Numbered from the stretch's first letter, positions 24,308 through 33,396 are shown. The stretch is 44,567 nt of DNA from Rhodococcus sp. (in: high G+C Gram-positive bacteria) (GCA_012514505.1 JAAZAD010000595.1:1-44567); one strand, 5' to 3'. The notes: generated from the sequence alone by a model not told the origin. Translations and numbers: made by a program.

Positions 24308-25660
24308 ATGAGTACCGCGATCCGATACACCCCGGCCGACGACGGTGGGTCTGGTATCTCTGCCGCGTCGGTGCACGACGTGCTGTCGCGAAGCATGTTG
24401 ATCGACGGTTTCGATCTGGTTCTCGACCTCGAACGTTCCCACGGAACGCGCCTGTTCGATCTTCGGAACGGCACCGAATACCTCGACATGTTCGGGTTCT
24501 TCGCGTCCTCTGCCCTCGGCATGAATCACCCGGCGCTGGCGCGCGACGACGCGTTCCGTGAGGAACTGGCGTCGGTGGCCGTCAACAAGCCGAGCAACTC
24601 CGACATCTACTCGGTCCCGATGGCTCGGTTCGTCGACACCTTCGTGAGGGTTCTCGGCGACCCCGCGCTGCCGCACCTGTTCTTCGTCGACGGTGGTGGG
24701 CTGGCGGTGGAGAACGCACTCAAGGTGGCGTTCGACTGGAAGAGCCGGCTGGGCGAGAGTCGTGGACTGCGCCCCGATCTCGGTACCCAGGTGCTGCACC
24801 TGACCGAGGCGTTTCATGGGCGCACCGGCTACACGATGTCGCTCACCAACACGGAACCGGGGAAGGTGGCGAGGTTCCCGAAATTCGATTGGCCGCGAAT
24901 CGATGCGCCCTACCTGGTAACGGGCCGTGACATGGACACCATCGAATCGCACGCGCTGCGACAGGCGCGAGCAGCGTTCGAGGAGAACCCCCACGACATC
25001 GCCTGTTTCATTGCCGAACCGATTCAAGGTGAAGGCGGCGACCACCATTTCCGCCCCCAGTTCTTCCAGGCGATGCAGGCACTCTGTGAGGAGTTCGACG
25101 CACTGCTCGTCTTCGACGAGGTGCAGACCGGGTGCGGCCTCACCGGGACCGCGTGGGCGTACCAGCAATTCGGTGTCCATCCAGATGTGGTCGCGTTCGG
25201 AAAGAAGGCGCAGGTCTGCGGAATCATGGCCGGCGGCCGGGTCGACGAGGTGTCGGACAACGTGTTCCGTGTCAGCTCGCGAATCAATTCGACATGGGGT
25301 GGCAATCTCACCGATATGGTGCGAGCGCGGCGGATTCTCGAAGTGATCGAACGGGACCAGCTCGTCGAGAATGCACGTAAGACGGGCACCTACTTTCTGA
25401 ATCGACTGCGCGCACTCGCGGTGAAGTGGCCCGTGGTCGTGGAACCGCGGGGACGTGGACTCATGTGTGCGATCGACTTCGCGACCGCCGCCGATCGGGA
25501 CCGGGTCGTGACCGAACTGCGCGATCGCGAGCATGTGCTCGTCCTACCTGGCGGCGCCCGCGGGATACGCTTCCGGCCGCCGCTGAACGTGACCACCACC
25601 GAACTCGATGCAGTGGTCGATGCGGTGGAGCGAGTGCTGCGCGGTACCGTCGCGGGGTGA
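24308..25660 (+). CDS. lat: L-lysine epsilon-aminotransferase
   Basis: The 450-residue length is nearly identical to M. tuberculosis Lat (449). This PLP class III aminotransferase has DGGGLAVENALKVAFDWK (128-145), the AEPIQGEGGDHH substrate segment (236-247), the FDEVQTG motif (269-275) and the PLP-bound Lys300 in AFGKKAQ. It moves the epsilon-amino group of L-lysine to 2-oxoglutarate, giving 2-aminoadipate 6-semialdehyde, the substrate of Pcd. In mycobacteria it is induced in persistence; in Streptomyces it feeds cephamycin. No beta-lactam genes are seen here, so lysine catabolism is more likely. The stop overlaps the GTG of the next gene by 4 bp. Confidence 0.95.
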   Translation: MSTAIRYTPADDGGSGISAASVHDVLSRSMLIDGFDLVLDLERSHGTRLFDLRNGTEYLDMFGFFASSALGMNHPALARDDAFREELASVAVNKPSNSDIYSVPMARFVDTFVRVLGDPALPHLFFVDGGGLAVENALKVAFDWKSRLGESRGLRPDLGTQVLHLTEAFHGRTGYTMSLTNTEPGKVARFPKFDWPRIDAPYLVTGRDMDTIESHALRQARAAFEENPHDIACFIAEPIQGEGGDHHFRPQFFQAMQALCEEFDALLVFDEVQTGCGLTGTAWAYQQFGVHPDVVAFGKKAQVCGIMAGGRVDEVSDNVFRVSSRINSTWGGNLTDMVRARRILEVIERDQLVENARKTGTYFLNRLRALAVKWPVVVEPRGRGLMCAIDFATAADRDRVVTELRDREHVLVLPGGARGIRFRPPLNVTTTELDAVVDAVERVLRGTVAG

Positions 25661-26487
25661 CTCACCCTTCCAGGCCCGACCTCGCATCGCGGAGGCTCGT
25701 TCTACTCGCCTCGGTCCCGAACTTCCGGGACATCGGCGGCTACGGCATACGCGACGGTGGGACGGTGCGTACTGGAGCCCTGTATCGCTCGACCGACCTG
25801 AGTCGAATAACCGACGACGACGCGCCCGTCGTGGCGTCACTCGGCATCGCGACGGTGTACGACCTGCGGACCGCAGTCGAGCGCGAACGTGCACCGGACA
25901 AGCTCCCGGCCGGGGCGAACCCGGTCGTGCTGGACGTCTTGGCCGGTAGGGGAGGTTCTGCGATCACCGCGCAGATGTTGCGGGTGGTCGCTGATCCGAG
26001 CATTGCGGAGACCGAACTCGGTGGAGGACAGGCCGCGCGGTACTTCGAAGGCAGCTACCGCGACTTCGTGACGCTGCCCAGCGCGGTCGACGCATACCGG
26101 ACGATGTTCGAGGGGTTGTCGGCGCTCGAGAATCTTCCTGCCCTCGTGCACTGCACGACCGGCAAGGACCGCACCGGCTGGGCAACGGCGGCACTACTGC
26201 TGCTGCTCGGGGTCGACGAGAACGATGTCTACGACGACTATCTGCTCACCAACGACTACCTGCTGCCCGCACTCTCCGGGGTGTTCGAGGCCTTCGCTGC
26301 GCAGGGTGGTGACCCGGCCTTGCTCGAACCGGTGCTCGGTGTGCAGAGGTCGTACCTGGACTCCGCGCTCGCCGCGATGACGGAGCACTTCGGGACCATC
26401 GAGAACTACTTCGGTGACGGCCTCGGTATCGACTCGGACGGCCAGGCCCGGTTGCGTGACCTACTGGTGGTTACCGCCGAACGGTAA
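25657..26487 (+). CDS. Tyrosine/phosphoinositide phosphatase, PtpB-like
   Basis: The 276-residue length equals that of mycobacterial PtpB. NFRDIGGYG (22-30) is the typical N-terminal motif, and the P-loop is HCTTGKDRTG with Cys166 and Arg172 (C-x5-R). The Lys170-Asp171 pair within the loop is the PtpB signature linked to phosphoinositide as well as phosphotyrosine activity. The protein is probably cytosolic, and no signal peptide is seen. The GTG at 25657 overlaps the lat stop (GTGA), so its translation is coupled to lysine aminotransferase. In M. tuberculosis ptpB lies elsewhere, so this linkage is specific to this lineage. The 3' end overlaps the convergent GNAT-like gene by 17 bp. Confidence 0.88.
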   Translation: MTHPSRPDLASRRLVLLASVPNFRDIGGYGIRDGGTVRTGALYRSTDLSRITDDDAPVVASLGIATVYDLRTAVERERAPDKLPAGANPVVLDVLAGRGGSAITAQMLRVVADPSIAETELGGGQAARYFEGSYRDFVTLPSAVDAYRTMFEGLSALENLPALVHCTTGKDRTGWATAALLLLLGVDENDVYDDYLLTNDYLLPALSGVFEAFAAQGGDPALLEPVLGVQRSYLDSALAAMTEHFGTIENYFGDGLGIDSDGQARLRDLLVVTAER

Positions 26488-26809
26488 GCCCCAGCGCGCC
26501 CTCGGTGAAGCGGCTGACGGCGGCAGATCCTGCCTCGAGTGCGTCGTCGTGGCCGCTGCGCGCCCAGCCGGTGAGGATCGCGGTGTCGCCGTCCGGGGTG
26601 ATACCGACCTCGGCGAGTAGTTCACCCGTGTTGGGTTGGCAGATCGCCCAGGAGTAGTGCTCGTCGGATTCCCATTGTGCCGACCTGCGGCTCACGTACT
26701 CGGGATCCGTGATGGCGCCGTCGGCGAGTGCGGGGCGGTCGTCGACGCGTTCATCCGCGCGTAGTGCCCGCAGATACCAACCGCCGGCGTTGACCTCGAC
26801 GGGTTCCAT
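26471..26809 (-). CDS. Short GNAT-like protein, truncated at the C-terminus
   Basis: The protein has 112 residues. The start of a GNAT acetyltransferase fold is visible: LRALRADERVDDRPAL, a Y-V-x-R-x-x-W-x segment (YVSRRSAQWES), and SWAICQPNTGELLAEVGI, the usual central beta strands. After the helix with AVSRFTEGALGL the protein stops, where family members continue with a strand-helix-strand (about 40-50 residues). The Q/RxxGxG/A acetyl-CoA loop is not recognisable (ARSGHDDA). It may be a degenerate or non-catalytic GNAT domain. The ATG at 26809 is supported by AGGAGC upstream. It lies downstream of the strong accA3 terminator, so it probably has its own weak promoter or relies on read-through. 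Confidence 0.65.
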   Translation of the reverse strand: MEPVEVNAGGWYLRALRADERVDDRPALADGAITDPEYVSRRSAQWESDEHYSWAICQPNTGELLAEVGITPDGDTAILTGWARSGHDDALEAGSAAVSRFTEGALGLTVRR

Positions 26810-26828
26810 GTCAGCTCCTGAGAAAAGT

Positions 26829-26865
26829 CTGCGCGCCGTGCGACGGGAGGTCGCACGGCGCGCAG
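26829..26865 (-). terminator. Intrinsic terminator of accA3
   Basis: A perfect 16-bp stem pairs CTGCGCGCCGTGCGAC (26829-26844) with its complement (26850-26865), with a 5-base loop. On the minus strand it is followed by ACTTTTCT (26828-26821). It sits 17 bp after the accA3 stop and 20 bp before the GNAT-like start, so it is placed to end accA3 transcription. It is the clearest Rho-independent terminator in the window. Confidence 0.88.
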
Positions 26866-26882
26866 AGTGGTTTCGCCTCGTC

Positions 26883-28667
26883 CTACTTGATTTCGGTGAG
26901 GACCGTTCCCTGGGTGATGGCCGAGCCGGCCTCCACGACCAGACCGGTGACGACACCAGCCTTGTGCGCGTTGACCGGGTTCTCCATCTTCATCGCTTCG
27001 AGGACGGCGATCAGTTCGCCCTCGGCGACCTCTTGGCCCTCCTCGACCGCGACCTTCACGACGGTGCCCTGCATGGGCGCGGTCACCGCGTCACCGGAAG
27101 CAGCGCCGCCGCCCGAGCCACCGCGCTTGCGGGACTTCGGCTTCTTGCGGACGGCACCGGCGTCGCCGCCGCCACCGAGTGAGAACTGGCCGGGCAGCGA
27201 CACCTCGACGCGACGGCCACCGACCTCGACCACGACGTTCTGCCGGGGCAGCGCCTCGTCGTCGTCGAGTGCCTCGCCGGCGGTGAACGGCTCGATCGGG
27301 TTCTCCCAGTCGTTCTCGATCCACTTGGTGTAGACGTCGAACTTCTCGCCGTCACCGATGAAGGCAGGGTTGGACACGATGTGGCGGTGGAACGGGATGA
27401 CCGTTGCCAGGCCCTCGACGTTGAACTCGGCGAGTGCACGGCGCGAACGCTCGAGTGCCTCGTCGCGAGTGGCGCCGTACACGATCAGCTTGGCCAGCAT
27501 CGAGTCGAACTGGCCGCCGATGACGCTGCCGCTCTCCACGCCGGAGTCCACGCGGACGCCGGGTCCGGAGGGAGCCTCGAACTTGGTGACCGGGCCCGGA
27601 GCGGGAAGGAAGCCGCGACCGGCGTCCTCACCGTTGATGCGGAACTCGAAGGCGTGACCACGGGGCGTGGGGTCTTCCTTGATGGTGAGCTCTTCGCCGT
27701 TGGCGATCAGGAACTGCTGGCGAACCAGGTCGATGCCGGCGGTCTCCTCGGTGACCGGGTGCTCGACCTGCAGGCGCGTGTTGACCTCGAGGAAGGACAC
27801 TGTGTCGCCCTGCACCAGGTATTCGACGGTTCCTGCACCGTAGTAGTGAGCCTCGCGGCAGATGGCCTTGGCCGACTCGTGGATGCGGCTGCGCTGATCG
27901 TCGGTGAGGAACGGCGCGGGGGCCTCCTCGACCAGCTTCTGGAAGCGGCGCTGCAGGGAGCAGTCGCGGGTACCGGCGACGACGACGTTGCCGTGCTGGT
28001 CGGCGATGACCTGCGCCTCGACGTGGCGGGCCTTGTCCAGGTACTGCTCGACGAAGCATTCACCGCGACCGAACGCCGCCACGGCCTCACGGGTGGCGGA
28101 TTCGAACAGGTCGGGGATCTCTTCGATGGTGTGCGCGACCTTCATGCCGCGGCCACCGCCACCGAAGGCTGCCTTGATGGCGACCGGTACGCCGTACTCC
28201 TTCGCGAACGCGACGACCTCGTCGGCGTCCTTTACCGGGTCCTTCGTGCCTGCCGCCATCGGTGCCTTGGCACGCTCGGCGATGTGGCGGGCGGTGACCT
28301 TGTCACCGAGGTCGCGAATCGACTGCGGTGAGGGACCGATCCAGATGAGACCGGCATCGATCACGGCCTGCGCGAAGTCGGCATTCTCCGAGAGGAAGCC
28401 GTAGCCGGGGTGGATGGCATCCGCACCGGACTTCTGCGCCGCATCGATGATCTTGTCGATCACAAGGTAGGACTCGGCCGAGGTCTGGCCACCGAGCGCG
28501 AAGGCCTCGTCGGCCATACGCACGAAGGGTGCGTCGGCATCGGGTTCGGCGTAGACGGCGACACTGGTGAGCCCGGCGTCGGCGGCTGCACGGATGACAC
28601 GGACCGCGATCTCGCCGCGGTTGGCGACGAGAACCTTCGTTATGTGCGCACTGGCATGGCTGGGCAC
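26883..28667 (-). CDS. accA3: Acetyl/propionyl-CoA carboxylase alpha subunit (biotin carboxylase and biotin carrier), AccA3
   Basis: The protein has 594 residues from the GTG at 28667. A 5' AGGAGG lies four bases before it, and the frame begins [26 protein letters not shown]. The biotin carboxylase domain (about 10-460) has the ATP-grasp Gly-rich loop [12 protein letters not shown] and the [14 protein letters not shown] motif. A linker with Lys/Arg/Gly-rich sequence ([15 protein letters not shown]) leads to the biotinyl domain with EAMKM, biotin Lys560. In mycolata this alpha subunit serves several carboxylases. It pairs with AccD5 and AccE5, encoded 8 kb away, to make malonyl- or methylmalonyl-CoA, and is biotinylated by BirA. 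Confidence 0.96.
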   Translation of the reverse strand: MPSHASAHITKVLVANRGEIAVRVIRAAADAGLTSVAVYAEPDADAPFVRMADEAFALGGQTSAESYLVIDKIIDAAQKSGADAIHPGYGFLSENADFAQAVIDAGLIWIGPSPQSIRDLGDKVTARHIAERAKAPMAAGTKDPVKDADEVVAFAKEYGVPVAIKAAFGGGGRGMKVAHTIEEIPDLFESATREAVAAFGRGECFVEQYLDKARHVEAQVIADQHGNVVVAGTRDCSLQRRFQKLVEEAPAPFLTDDQRSRIHESAKAICREAHYYGAGTVEYLVQGDTVSFLEVNTRLQVEHPVTEETAGIDLVRQQFLIANGEELTIKEDPTPRGHAFEFRINGEDAGRGFLPAPGPVTKFEAPSGPGVRVDSGVESGSVIGGQFDSMLAKLIVYGATRDEALERSRRALAEFNVEGLATVIPFHRHIVSNPAFIGDGEKFDVYTKWIENDWENPIEPFTAGEALDDDEALPRQNVVVEVGGRRVEVSLPGQFSLGGGGDAGAVRKKPKSRKRGGSGGGAASGDAVTAPMQGTVVKVAVEEGQEVAEGELIAVLEAMKMENPVNAHKAGVVTGLVVEAGSAITQGTVLTEIK

Positions 28668-28762
28668 GGAGCCTCCTGTGGTTCTCATGGTCTCTAAGCG
28701 GCAGTGGTCCACATGGGAGCATCACCTAGTTGGTTACGGGCGTCACATCGGAGTGTAAGCAC

Positions 28763-28866
28763 CAGGATCACGGATCCTGAAACCGGCTCGTCGTTACCCG
28801 CCGGTAGCTATTCGGGAGGTCAGGTGCGCAGTCGATGCCGCCCAGGTCACCTGGGTGAACGCGTTC
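28763..28866. promoter_or_regulatory. Three palindromes in the accA3/sufE-like intergenic region
   Basis: In the 205 bp between the SufE-like stop and the accA3 start are CAGGATC-acg-GATCCTG (28763-28779), CCCAGGT-c-ACCTGGG (28841-28855) and GAACGCGTTC (28857-28866). For accA3 (minus strand) TACACT is a possible -10, and the first palindrome would then lie between -10 and -35, where a repressor could act. The second and third follow the SufE-like stop and may act as a terminator instead. Roles are inferred. Confidence 0.45.
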
Positions 28867-28872
28867 TAGTTT

Positions 28873-29289
28873 TCAGGCGCGTAGATGCCGCTTGATGCGG
28901 GTGAGCATCGCCGACATACCGCGCAGACGCAGCGGGCTGACAGCCTCTGCAAGACCGAGGTCCGAGTAGAAGTCATCGGGTACGGCGAGGATTGTTTCCG
29001 CACTGTGCCCGTCCAGGCCCTGATACAGGATCGACGCGAATCCACGTGTGGTCGGGGCTTCCGCCGGCGCGCTGAAATGCAGACGTACTTTCTCGCGATC
29101 GGAATCGTCGACCGCAAGGAACAGTGGCGACTGGCACTCGGGAACCGGTTCCATCGCCGCCTCCTCGAGTTCGGCCGGCAGTGGAGCCAGTTCCCGGCTG
29201 AACTCGAGGAGGAGTTGAAGTTTGTCCGAAGCGCCGACGGCTGCGAAGTCGTCGACAATCTCGGCCAGGGACTCGGGCATTTCAGTCAT
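28873..29289 (-). CDS. SufE-like sulfur-acceptor protein
   Basis: A 138-residue SufE-family protein: [24 protein letters not shown], a sulfur-accepting Cys52 in VPECQSP, then [21 protein letters not shown] and a C-terminal [18 protein letters not shown]. SufE accepts persulfide from a cysteine desulfurase and stimulates it. The gene is next to the sulfurtransferase sseA (26 bp after it), as in M. tuberculosis (sseA, Rv3284, accA3, from memory), so a shared role in sulfur transfer is likely. The ATG at 29289 lacks a strong ribosome binding site (GAAGAAG). Three genes in line, sseA, this one and accA3, keep the mycobacterial order. Confidence 0.92.
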   Translation of the reverse strand: MTEMPESLAEIVDDFAAVGASDKLQLLLEFSRELAPLPAELEEAAMEPVPECQSPLFLAVDDSDREKVRLHFSAPAEAPTTRGFASILYQGLDGHSAETILAVPDDFYSDLGLAEAVSPLRLRGMSAMLTRIKRHLRA

Positions 29290-29315
29290 GGTTGTACTTC
29301 TTCGTCGACTTCTCG

Positions 29316-30212
29316 TCAGCCTACGGCCGGAACGTCACCGGGCTCTTCGCCCTTCACGATCGGCACACGAACGGCGTTGCCCCACTCGGTCCACGAACCG
29401 TCGTAGTTGCGGACGCTCTCGTAACCGAGGAGGTAGGTGAGAACGAACCAGGTGTGGCTGGACCGCTCACCGATTCGGCAGTAGGCGACGATGTCGTCGT
29501 TCGGAGCGAGGCTGCCGTAGATCTCGTTCAGCTCCGCGCGAGTACGGAACCGGCTGTCGGGTGCAGCGGCCTTCGCCCACGGAATGCTTTCGGCGCTCGG
29601 AATGTGGCCGCCGCGGAGGGCGCCTTCCTCCGGGTAGTCGGGCATGTGGGTGCGTTCGCCCGTGTACTCCTGGGGCGAGCGAACGTCGATGAGCGGTCCG
29701 TTGCCCAGGTGCGAGAGAACGTCGTCCTTGAACGCCCGGATCGGCGAATCCGCACGCTCGACCACCGGGTAGTCGGTGGGCGAGGTGATCGGAACATCGA
29801 AGGATGTTTCACGGTTCTCGGCCAACCAGGCATCACGGCCGCCGTCGAGCAGACGAACGTCCTTGTGGCCGAAAAGGGTGAACACCCACAGTGCGTAAGC
29901 GGCCCACCAGTTGCTCTTGTCGCCGTAGACGACGATCGTGTCGTCACGCGAAATGCCCTTGCGGCTCATCAGCTCCGCGAAACGGGTTCCGTCGATGTAG
30001 TCACGGGTGACCGGATCGTTCAGGTCGAGGTGCCAGTCGATCTTCACGGCACCGGGAATGTGCCCGACGTCGTACAGCAGCACATCCTCGTCCGATTCGA
30101 CGACCTTCAATCCGGGGGCACCGATGTTCGCGGACAACCATTCGGTCGAGACGAGGCGATCGGGGTGGGCGTATTCGGCGAACGACGGTGTGGGGTCTGA
30201 CGCGACGGGCAC
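29316..30212 (-). CDS. sseA: Thiosulfate/3-mercaptopyruvate sulfurtransferase (tandem rhodanese), SseA
   Basis: The protein has 298 residues, as in mycobacterial SseA. Two rhodanese domains: in the first the catalytic position has [10 protein letters not shown] (Asp in place of Cys, inactive); the second has the active Cys245 in [13 protein letters not shown]. It moves sulfane sulfur from thiosulfate or 3-mercaptopyruvate to thiol acceptors or cyanide in the cytosol. The GTG at 30212 is preceded by AGGAG at 8 bases. Longer frames would run through the upstream PapA terminator. It leads the sseA-SufE-like-accA3 run. The upstream region holds a hairpin and a TAGACT -10. Confidence 0.93.
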   Translation of the reverse strand: MPVASDPTPSFAEYAHPDRLVSTEWLSANIGAPGLKVVESDEDVLLYDVGHIPGAVKIDWHLDLNDPVTRDYIDGTRFAELMSRKGISRDDTIVVYGDKSNWWAAYALWVFTLFGHKDVRLLDGGRDAWLAENRETSFDVPITSPTDYPVVERADSPIRAFKDDVLSHLGNGPLIDVRSPQEYTGERTHMPDYPEEGALRGGHIPSAESIPWAKAAAPDSRFRTRAELNEIYGSLAPNDDIVAYCRIGERSSHTWFVLTYLLGYESVRNYDGSWTEWGNAVRVPIVKGEEPGDVPAVG

Positions 30213-30256
30213 GAGGCTGACTCCTGAGGGAGATTCGGTGTGGGCTTGTGAGTTCA

Positions 30257-30288
30257 AGTCTAGGCGGACGCTGCGAGAAGGGTCCGCC
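30257..30288 (-). terminator. Hairpin after the PapA-type operon, followed by the sseA -10 element
   Basis: GGCGGAC (30263-30269) and GTCCGCC (30282-30288) form a perfect 7-bp stem with a 12-base loop, starting 10 bp after the stop of the upstream minus-strand PapA-type gene. On the minus strand the stem is followed directly by TAGACT (30262-30257), a TANNNT -10 that could start sseA transcription about 38 bp before its GTG. The stem has no U-tract. Confidence 0.45.
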
Positions 30289-30297
30289 GGGCGGGTG

Positions 30298-31746
30298 TCA
30301 GGTCGAACGGGTAGCCGCCAGATCGAGTTCTCGCGTGAGTTCTGCGACGGGGGTGACGCCGTGCTCGCAGACGTCGACGAGGACCTTCTGCAGTGTTTCC
30401 AGGAACAGCGACACACTGTGCCGGGCAGTCGGCGTCTCGGGGAAGCGTGACCGCAGCGCCAAACCCTTGTTGGTTCGGGAAATCCAGAACTGGGCATCGT
30501 CGGCAACCGTGACGTTGCTGATGTGATGTGCGTTCAGTTCGTCGTGGTCGTCGGTGCCCGGGAGTCGTCGGTAGTCGATGTACGACACCATGAACACGTC
30601 GGTGCGGCTGCGGTGGTACTTGTCGCCGAGTGCCTCCCGTACCTGTGCCATCGACACACCCTTGAGCGTGAGGGCCTTCCGGAACGACGCATGGGTGTGC
30701 GCGAGGGAGGACTGGAAGTCGCCGTCGGGAGTGATCTCCACGGTCAGTGGTGCACTGGTGGTGAGCCAGCCGAGAGCGTTGGCCCACTGTGGATCCTGGC
30801 GGGTGTGCAACGGAAACTGCAGCGGCATGCGGGTAGTGCCGGTGATCGAGTGCACCGCCAGCCCCATCGCGGTGAGCAGGCCGGTGAACAGACTGCCACC
30901 GGAGTCGAGGCAGATCTCCTCGAAACGGTTTGTGAGCGCGTCGTCTGCGAGTGCGCGGACATCGGCACCTTGCGGTGCCGGTTTACCCGGCTCCACACCG
31001 AGATCGACCGGAAAGCTGGGTGCGGTTCCGCCGTTGCGCCCGTAGAAACGGGCCCATTCCCGCACCCGCGGGTCGTCGATATCGGTGACCGGGGCAACCG
31101 ACTCGAGTTCGCAATAGCGAAGGAAGCTGCCGGGATCGCCCAACTCCTCGGTGATCTCAGCTTCCGTGGTAGTCCCGAGTTCGGTGTTGCCCATCAGACG
31201 TTCGTAGATCTGTCGCAGTTCGCCGAGTGCGATGACGAGGGAATACCCGTCCACCAGCGTGTGGTCGAACGCGCTCACCACCGTGTAATGGGAATCGCGT
31301 TCGATGGTCGCGAACACGTACGCCGGGAACGTCAGCGGATCGCAGACCGTGGTGAAGCGATGCCGAAGGTGCTCGCGGACTTCCTCGGCCGACGTCGTGT
31401 GGACCGGATCGGATGCGACGAATGCAATGTCGGACGGGTCGAGGTCGAAGCGGTGAAGTCGGTCGTCGACCACCTCGAAACCGGTCTGCAGGGTGTCGTG
31501 CCGGCGCACGAAGTACTCGAGCGCGCGCGAGAGTGCATCACGGTCGAGCTTCCCGGGCAGATCGAATGCTGCGGCCATCCACACGCTCCGGCCCACTCCG
31601 TGGGTGCGGGCGGTTTCGAGATGGAAATGCTGGTTGTACGACGGCGGTACGGCGGACTTCTCCACCGAGCCGGGGCCCGTGGAGACAGTCCATTCGGTGA
31701 TCTCGCCGGGCTCGAGCATGTAGCGGTCGATCGAGGTTACGTGCAT
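30298..31746 (-). CDS. Condensation-domain acyltransferase, PapA1/PapA2/PapA3-like (second of pair)
   Basis: A 482-residue CoA-dependent acyltransferase of the condensation superfamily. The N-terminus ([10 protein letters not shown], then [11 protein letters not shown] and [14 protein letters not shown]) follows mycobacterial PapA1-3, which acylate trehalose in sulfolipid and polyacyltrehalose. The catalytic motif reads [10 protein letters not shown] (160-169): His162, Asp166 and Gly167 are kept, but the first His of HHxxxDG is Asp161. The C-terminal [10 protein letters not shown] resembles the solvent-channel segment. The ATG at 31746 has GGAGG upstream and overlaps the first PapA-type gene by 10 bp, so both are made from one message. 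The substrate is probably an acyl-CoA plus a sugar or alcohol; that is inference. Confidence 0.85.
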   Translation of the reverse strand: MHVTSIDRYMLEPGEITEWTVSTGPGSVEKSAVPPSYNQHFHLETARTHGVGRSVWMAAAFDLPGKLDRDALSRALEYFVRRHDTLQTGFEVVDDRLHRFDLDPSDIAFVASDPVHTTSAEEVREHLRHRFTTVCDPLTFPAYVFATIERDSHYTVVSAFDHTLVDGYSLVIALGELRQIYERLMGNTELGTTTEAEITEELGDPGSFLRYCELESVAPVTDIDDPRVREWARFYGRNGGTAPSFPVDLGVEPGKPAPQGADVRALADDALTNRFEEICLDSGGSLFTGLLTAMGLAVHSITGTTRMPLQFPLHTRQDPQWANALGWLTTSAPLTVEITPDGDFQSSLAHTHASFRKALTLKGVSMAQVREALGDKYHRSRTDVFMVSYIDYRRLPGTDDHDELNAHHISNVTVADDAQFWISRTNKGLALRSRFPETPTARHSVSLFLETLQKVLVDVCEHGVTPVAELTRELDLAATRST

Positions 31747-33248
31747 GTCGTCGCCTCCGGTGCGTCGTGGTCGGACGGTGCCTCGGGGGTGAAGCGGTAG
31801 TCGCCGTCGCGGGCGACGGTCTTCATGATCGTGGACATCCGTTCCGCGTACGCGGTGACGGACTCGTGTGCTTCGGGCGTGTCCGGGTGGGATACAGCCA
31901 GCCAGGTGCCTGCGAGAACGCGGTTGACCCACATCGAGGTGATCTGCGTGGCCTTACCACCGACCAGGCCCGTCGCCTTGGTTCGAATGTAGTCGTCGGT
32001 GCCGGGCAGACGTCGTCCGTCGATGTAGGACACGATCGGCGGAGGTGCGAGCGTCGCGTGGCCGGCCACAGCTTCCGGGCCGGCAGCCGCGCTCACGGTG
32101 TCGATGACCTGCTGGACGGACACCTCACCGAGAGCCTTGCCCGACCGGTACGCGTCCTGCGCCCGCGATGCGAGGTCGGTGAAGCTGCTCTTGTCGGTGA
32201 TCTCGAACCCGACCGGGATGAGGTTGATGAACCACCCCTGAGACCAGAAGTACTCCGGTGCGTTTCGGGTGCCGATAGGCGAGAGCGCCATGTACCGGTC
32301 GCGTCCGGCGAGTTCGTATTCGGTGATGGCGAGTGCCGCGAAGACGCCGCCGATGAAGTTGGAACCGTGGGCTTTGCAGACCTCGCCGAAGCGTTCGCAT
32401 TCGTCGGCGTCTGCCAGGTCGAAACGGCTGCCGATCGCAGGCTTGGGCTCGTCGGAAGCGCCGAGGTCGAGCGGGAAGCTCGGGAACGAACCACCATTGC
32501 GGGCGAGATGCCCGATCCAGCCGTGCACCTCCGGTGACTCGAGGGTGAGAGCTGCTGCGCGTTCACGCTCCTGCCGGCTGTACGTGACGTAGCTGCCGGG
32601 CACCGGCAACTCCGGTTCCACACCGTCGAGTTCGGCCTGATAGATGATGCGGATCTCCGCGAACATCAGGATCATCGACTGCATGTCCGTGTGGGCGTGA
32701 TCGATCGCGTGGAAGAGCGTGAAGCTCTCGTCTGCAGATTCTGCGTGGTAGTGCTCGATCACGCCGAACACGAAGGCCGGCCATCCCAGCGCGCTCGTCT
32801 CGGTCGCGAATCGGTCGGCGATGTGGTCGCGAACCTGTACCGGTTCGGTCAGGACGTCACCCGGCACAGCTTCGAGTTCGATCGATTCCGGTGGGACGAC
32901 ATGACGTCGGATCGGATTTGCCTTGTCGGTCGGATCGGCATCGGGATTCTCGACCGAGAACCAGCTGTGCAACGTGTCGTGGCGCAGCAGATAACGGTGC
33001 AACGAACGTGTCATCGCGTCGGCATCGAGACGGCCCGGAAAGTCGAAGGCGATACCGATCCAGGGTGATTGCACCTCGCCATTGTTCGCCGCGAGCATCG
33101 AACGCCGAAGATGACGTTCCTGCATGGTCGTGGGGGGTGCCGGATTCACCGGCGCCTCGGCCGCCGCCTGCGCGCTGCGCTCAGTGACTTTCCACTCGAC
33201 GACCCTTCCAGGTTCTGGATTCCAGTGGGTAATCAAGTTTAAGTCCAT
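31737..33248 (-). CDS. Condensation-domain acyltransferase, PapA1/PapA2/PapA3-like (first of pair)
   Basis: The protein has 503 residues. The N-terminus, PEPGRVVEWKVT, PPTTMQERHLRRSML and WIGIAFDFPGRLD, is similar to the following gene and to mycobacterial PapA1-3. The catalytic segment is AIDHAHTDMQS (181-191): His184 and Asp188 remain, but the motif is DHxxxDM, so both the first His and the final Gly of HHxxxDG are changed. A change in the Gly is also seen in some PapA relatives. The ATG at 33248 has AGGAG seven bases upstream. It is the first gene of a two-gene operon, and the TTGACT/TAATCA promoter lies 106 bp upstream. It is divergent from an MFS exporter, with the two starts 261 bp apart. 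Confidence 0.85.
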   Translation of the reverse strand: MDLNLITHWNPEPGRVVEWKVTERSAQAAAEAPVNPAPPTTMQERHLRRSMLAANNGEVQSPWIGIAFDFPGRLDADAMTRSLHRYLLRHDTLHSWFSVENPDADPTDKANPIRRHVVPPESIELEAVPGDVLTEPVQVRDHIADRFATETSALGWPAFVFGVIEHYHAESADESFTLFHAIDHAHTDMQSMILMFAEIRIIYQAELDGVEPELPVPGSYVTYSRQERERAAALTLESPEVHGWIGHLARNGGSFPSFPLDLGASDEPKPAIGSRFDLADADECERFGEVCKAHGSNFIGGVFAALAITEYELAGRDRYMALSPIGTRNAPEYFWSQGWFINLIPVGFEITDKSSFTDLASRAQDAYRSGKALGEVSVQQVIDTVSAAAGPEAVAGHATLAPPPIVSYIDGRRLPGTDDYIRTKATGLVGGKATQITSMWVNRVLAGTWLAVSHPDTPEAHESVTAYAERMSTIMKTVARDGDYRFTPEAPSDHDAPEATTCT

Positions 33249-33360
33249 CTGGCGACTCCTGCGATCGTTGGGCGGTTGGGGGTGGCGGTGGTGCTCTGCG
33301 CTCTTGCATCAGAATGAGGCAACGGACGCAAGTCTGCGCGGGGAACTCGAGCAGGAAACC

Positions 33361-33396
33361 TGATTACAGCCCAATGTCGGGCAAGTCAAGTTGGGC
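33361..33396 (-). promoter_or_regulatory. Promoter of the PapA-type operon, with an inverted repeat
   Basis: On the minus strand TTGACT (33389-33384) and TAATCA (33366-33361) are 17 bp apart, a good -35/-10 pair. The inverted repeat GCCCAA (33369-33374) / TTGGGC (33391-33396) brackets the -35, so an operator is possible. The leader to ATG 33248 would be about 106 bases. Confidence 0.55.

Noticed and set aside
24257..25534. A 425-codon open frame on the minus strand antisense to lat
   Set aside because: It lies fully opposite lat, which has Lys300 and all aminotransferase motifs. The frame has no domain, and composition is typical of shadow frames.
28704..28895. Small plus-strand open frame in the accA3 upstream region
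   Set aside because: It has no ribosome binding site or recognisable product and runs across palindromes that look regulatory.
31747..31932. N-terminal extension of the second PapA-type gene
   Set aside because: The extended frame lies within the first PapA-type gene, while ATG 31746 has a GGAGG ribosome binding site and starts with sequence matching the paralogue.
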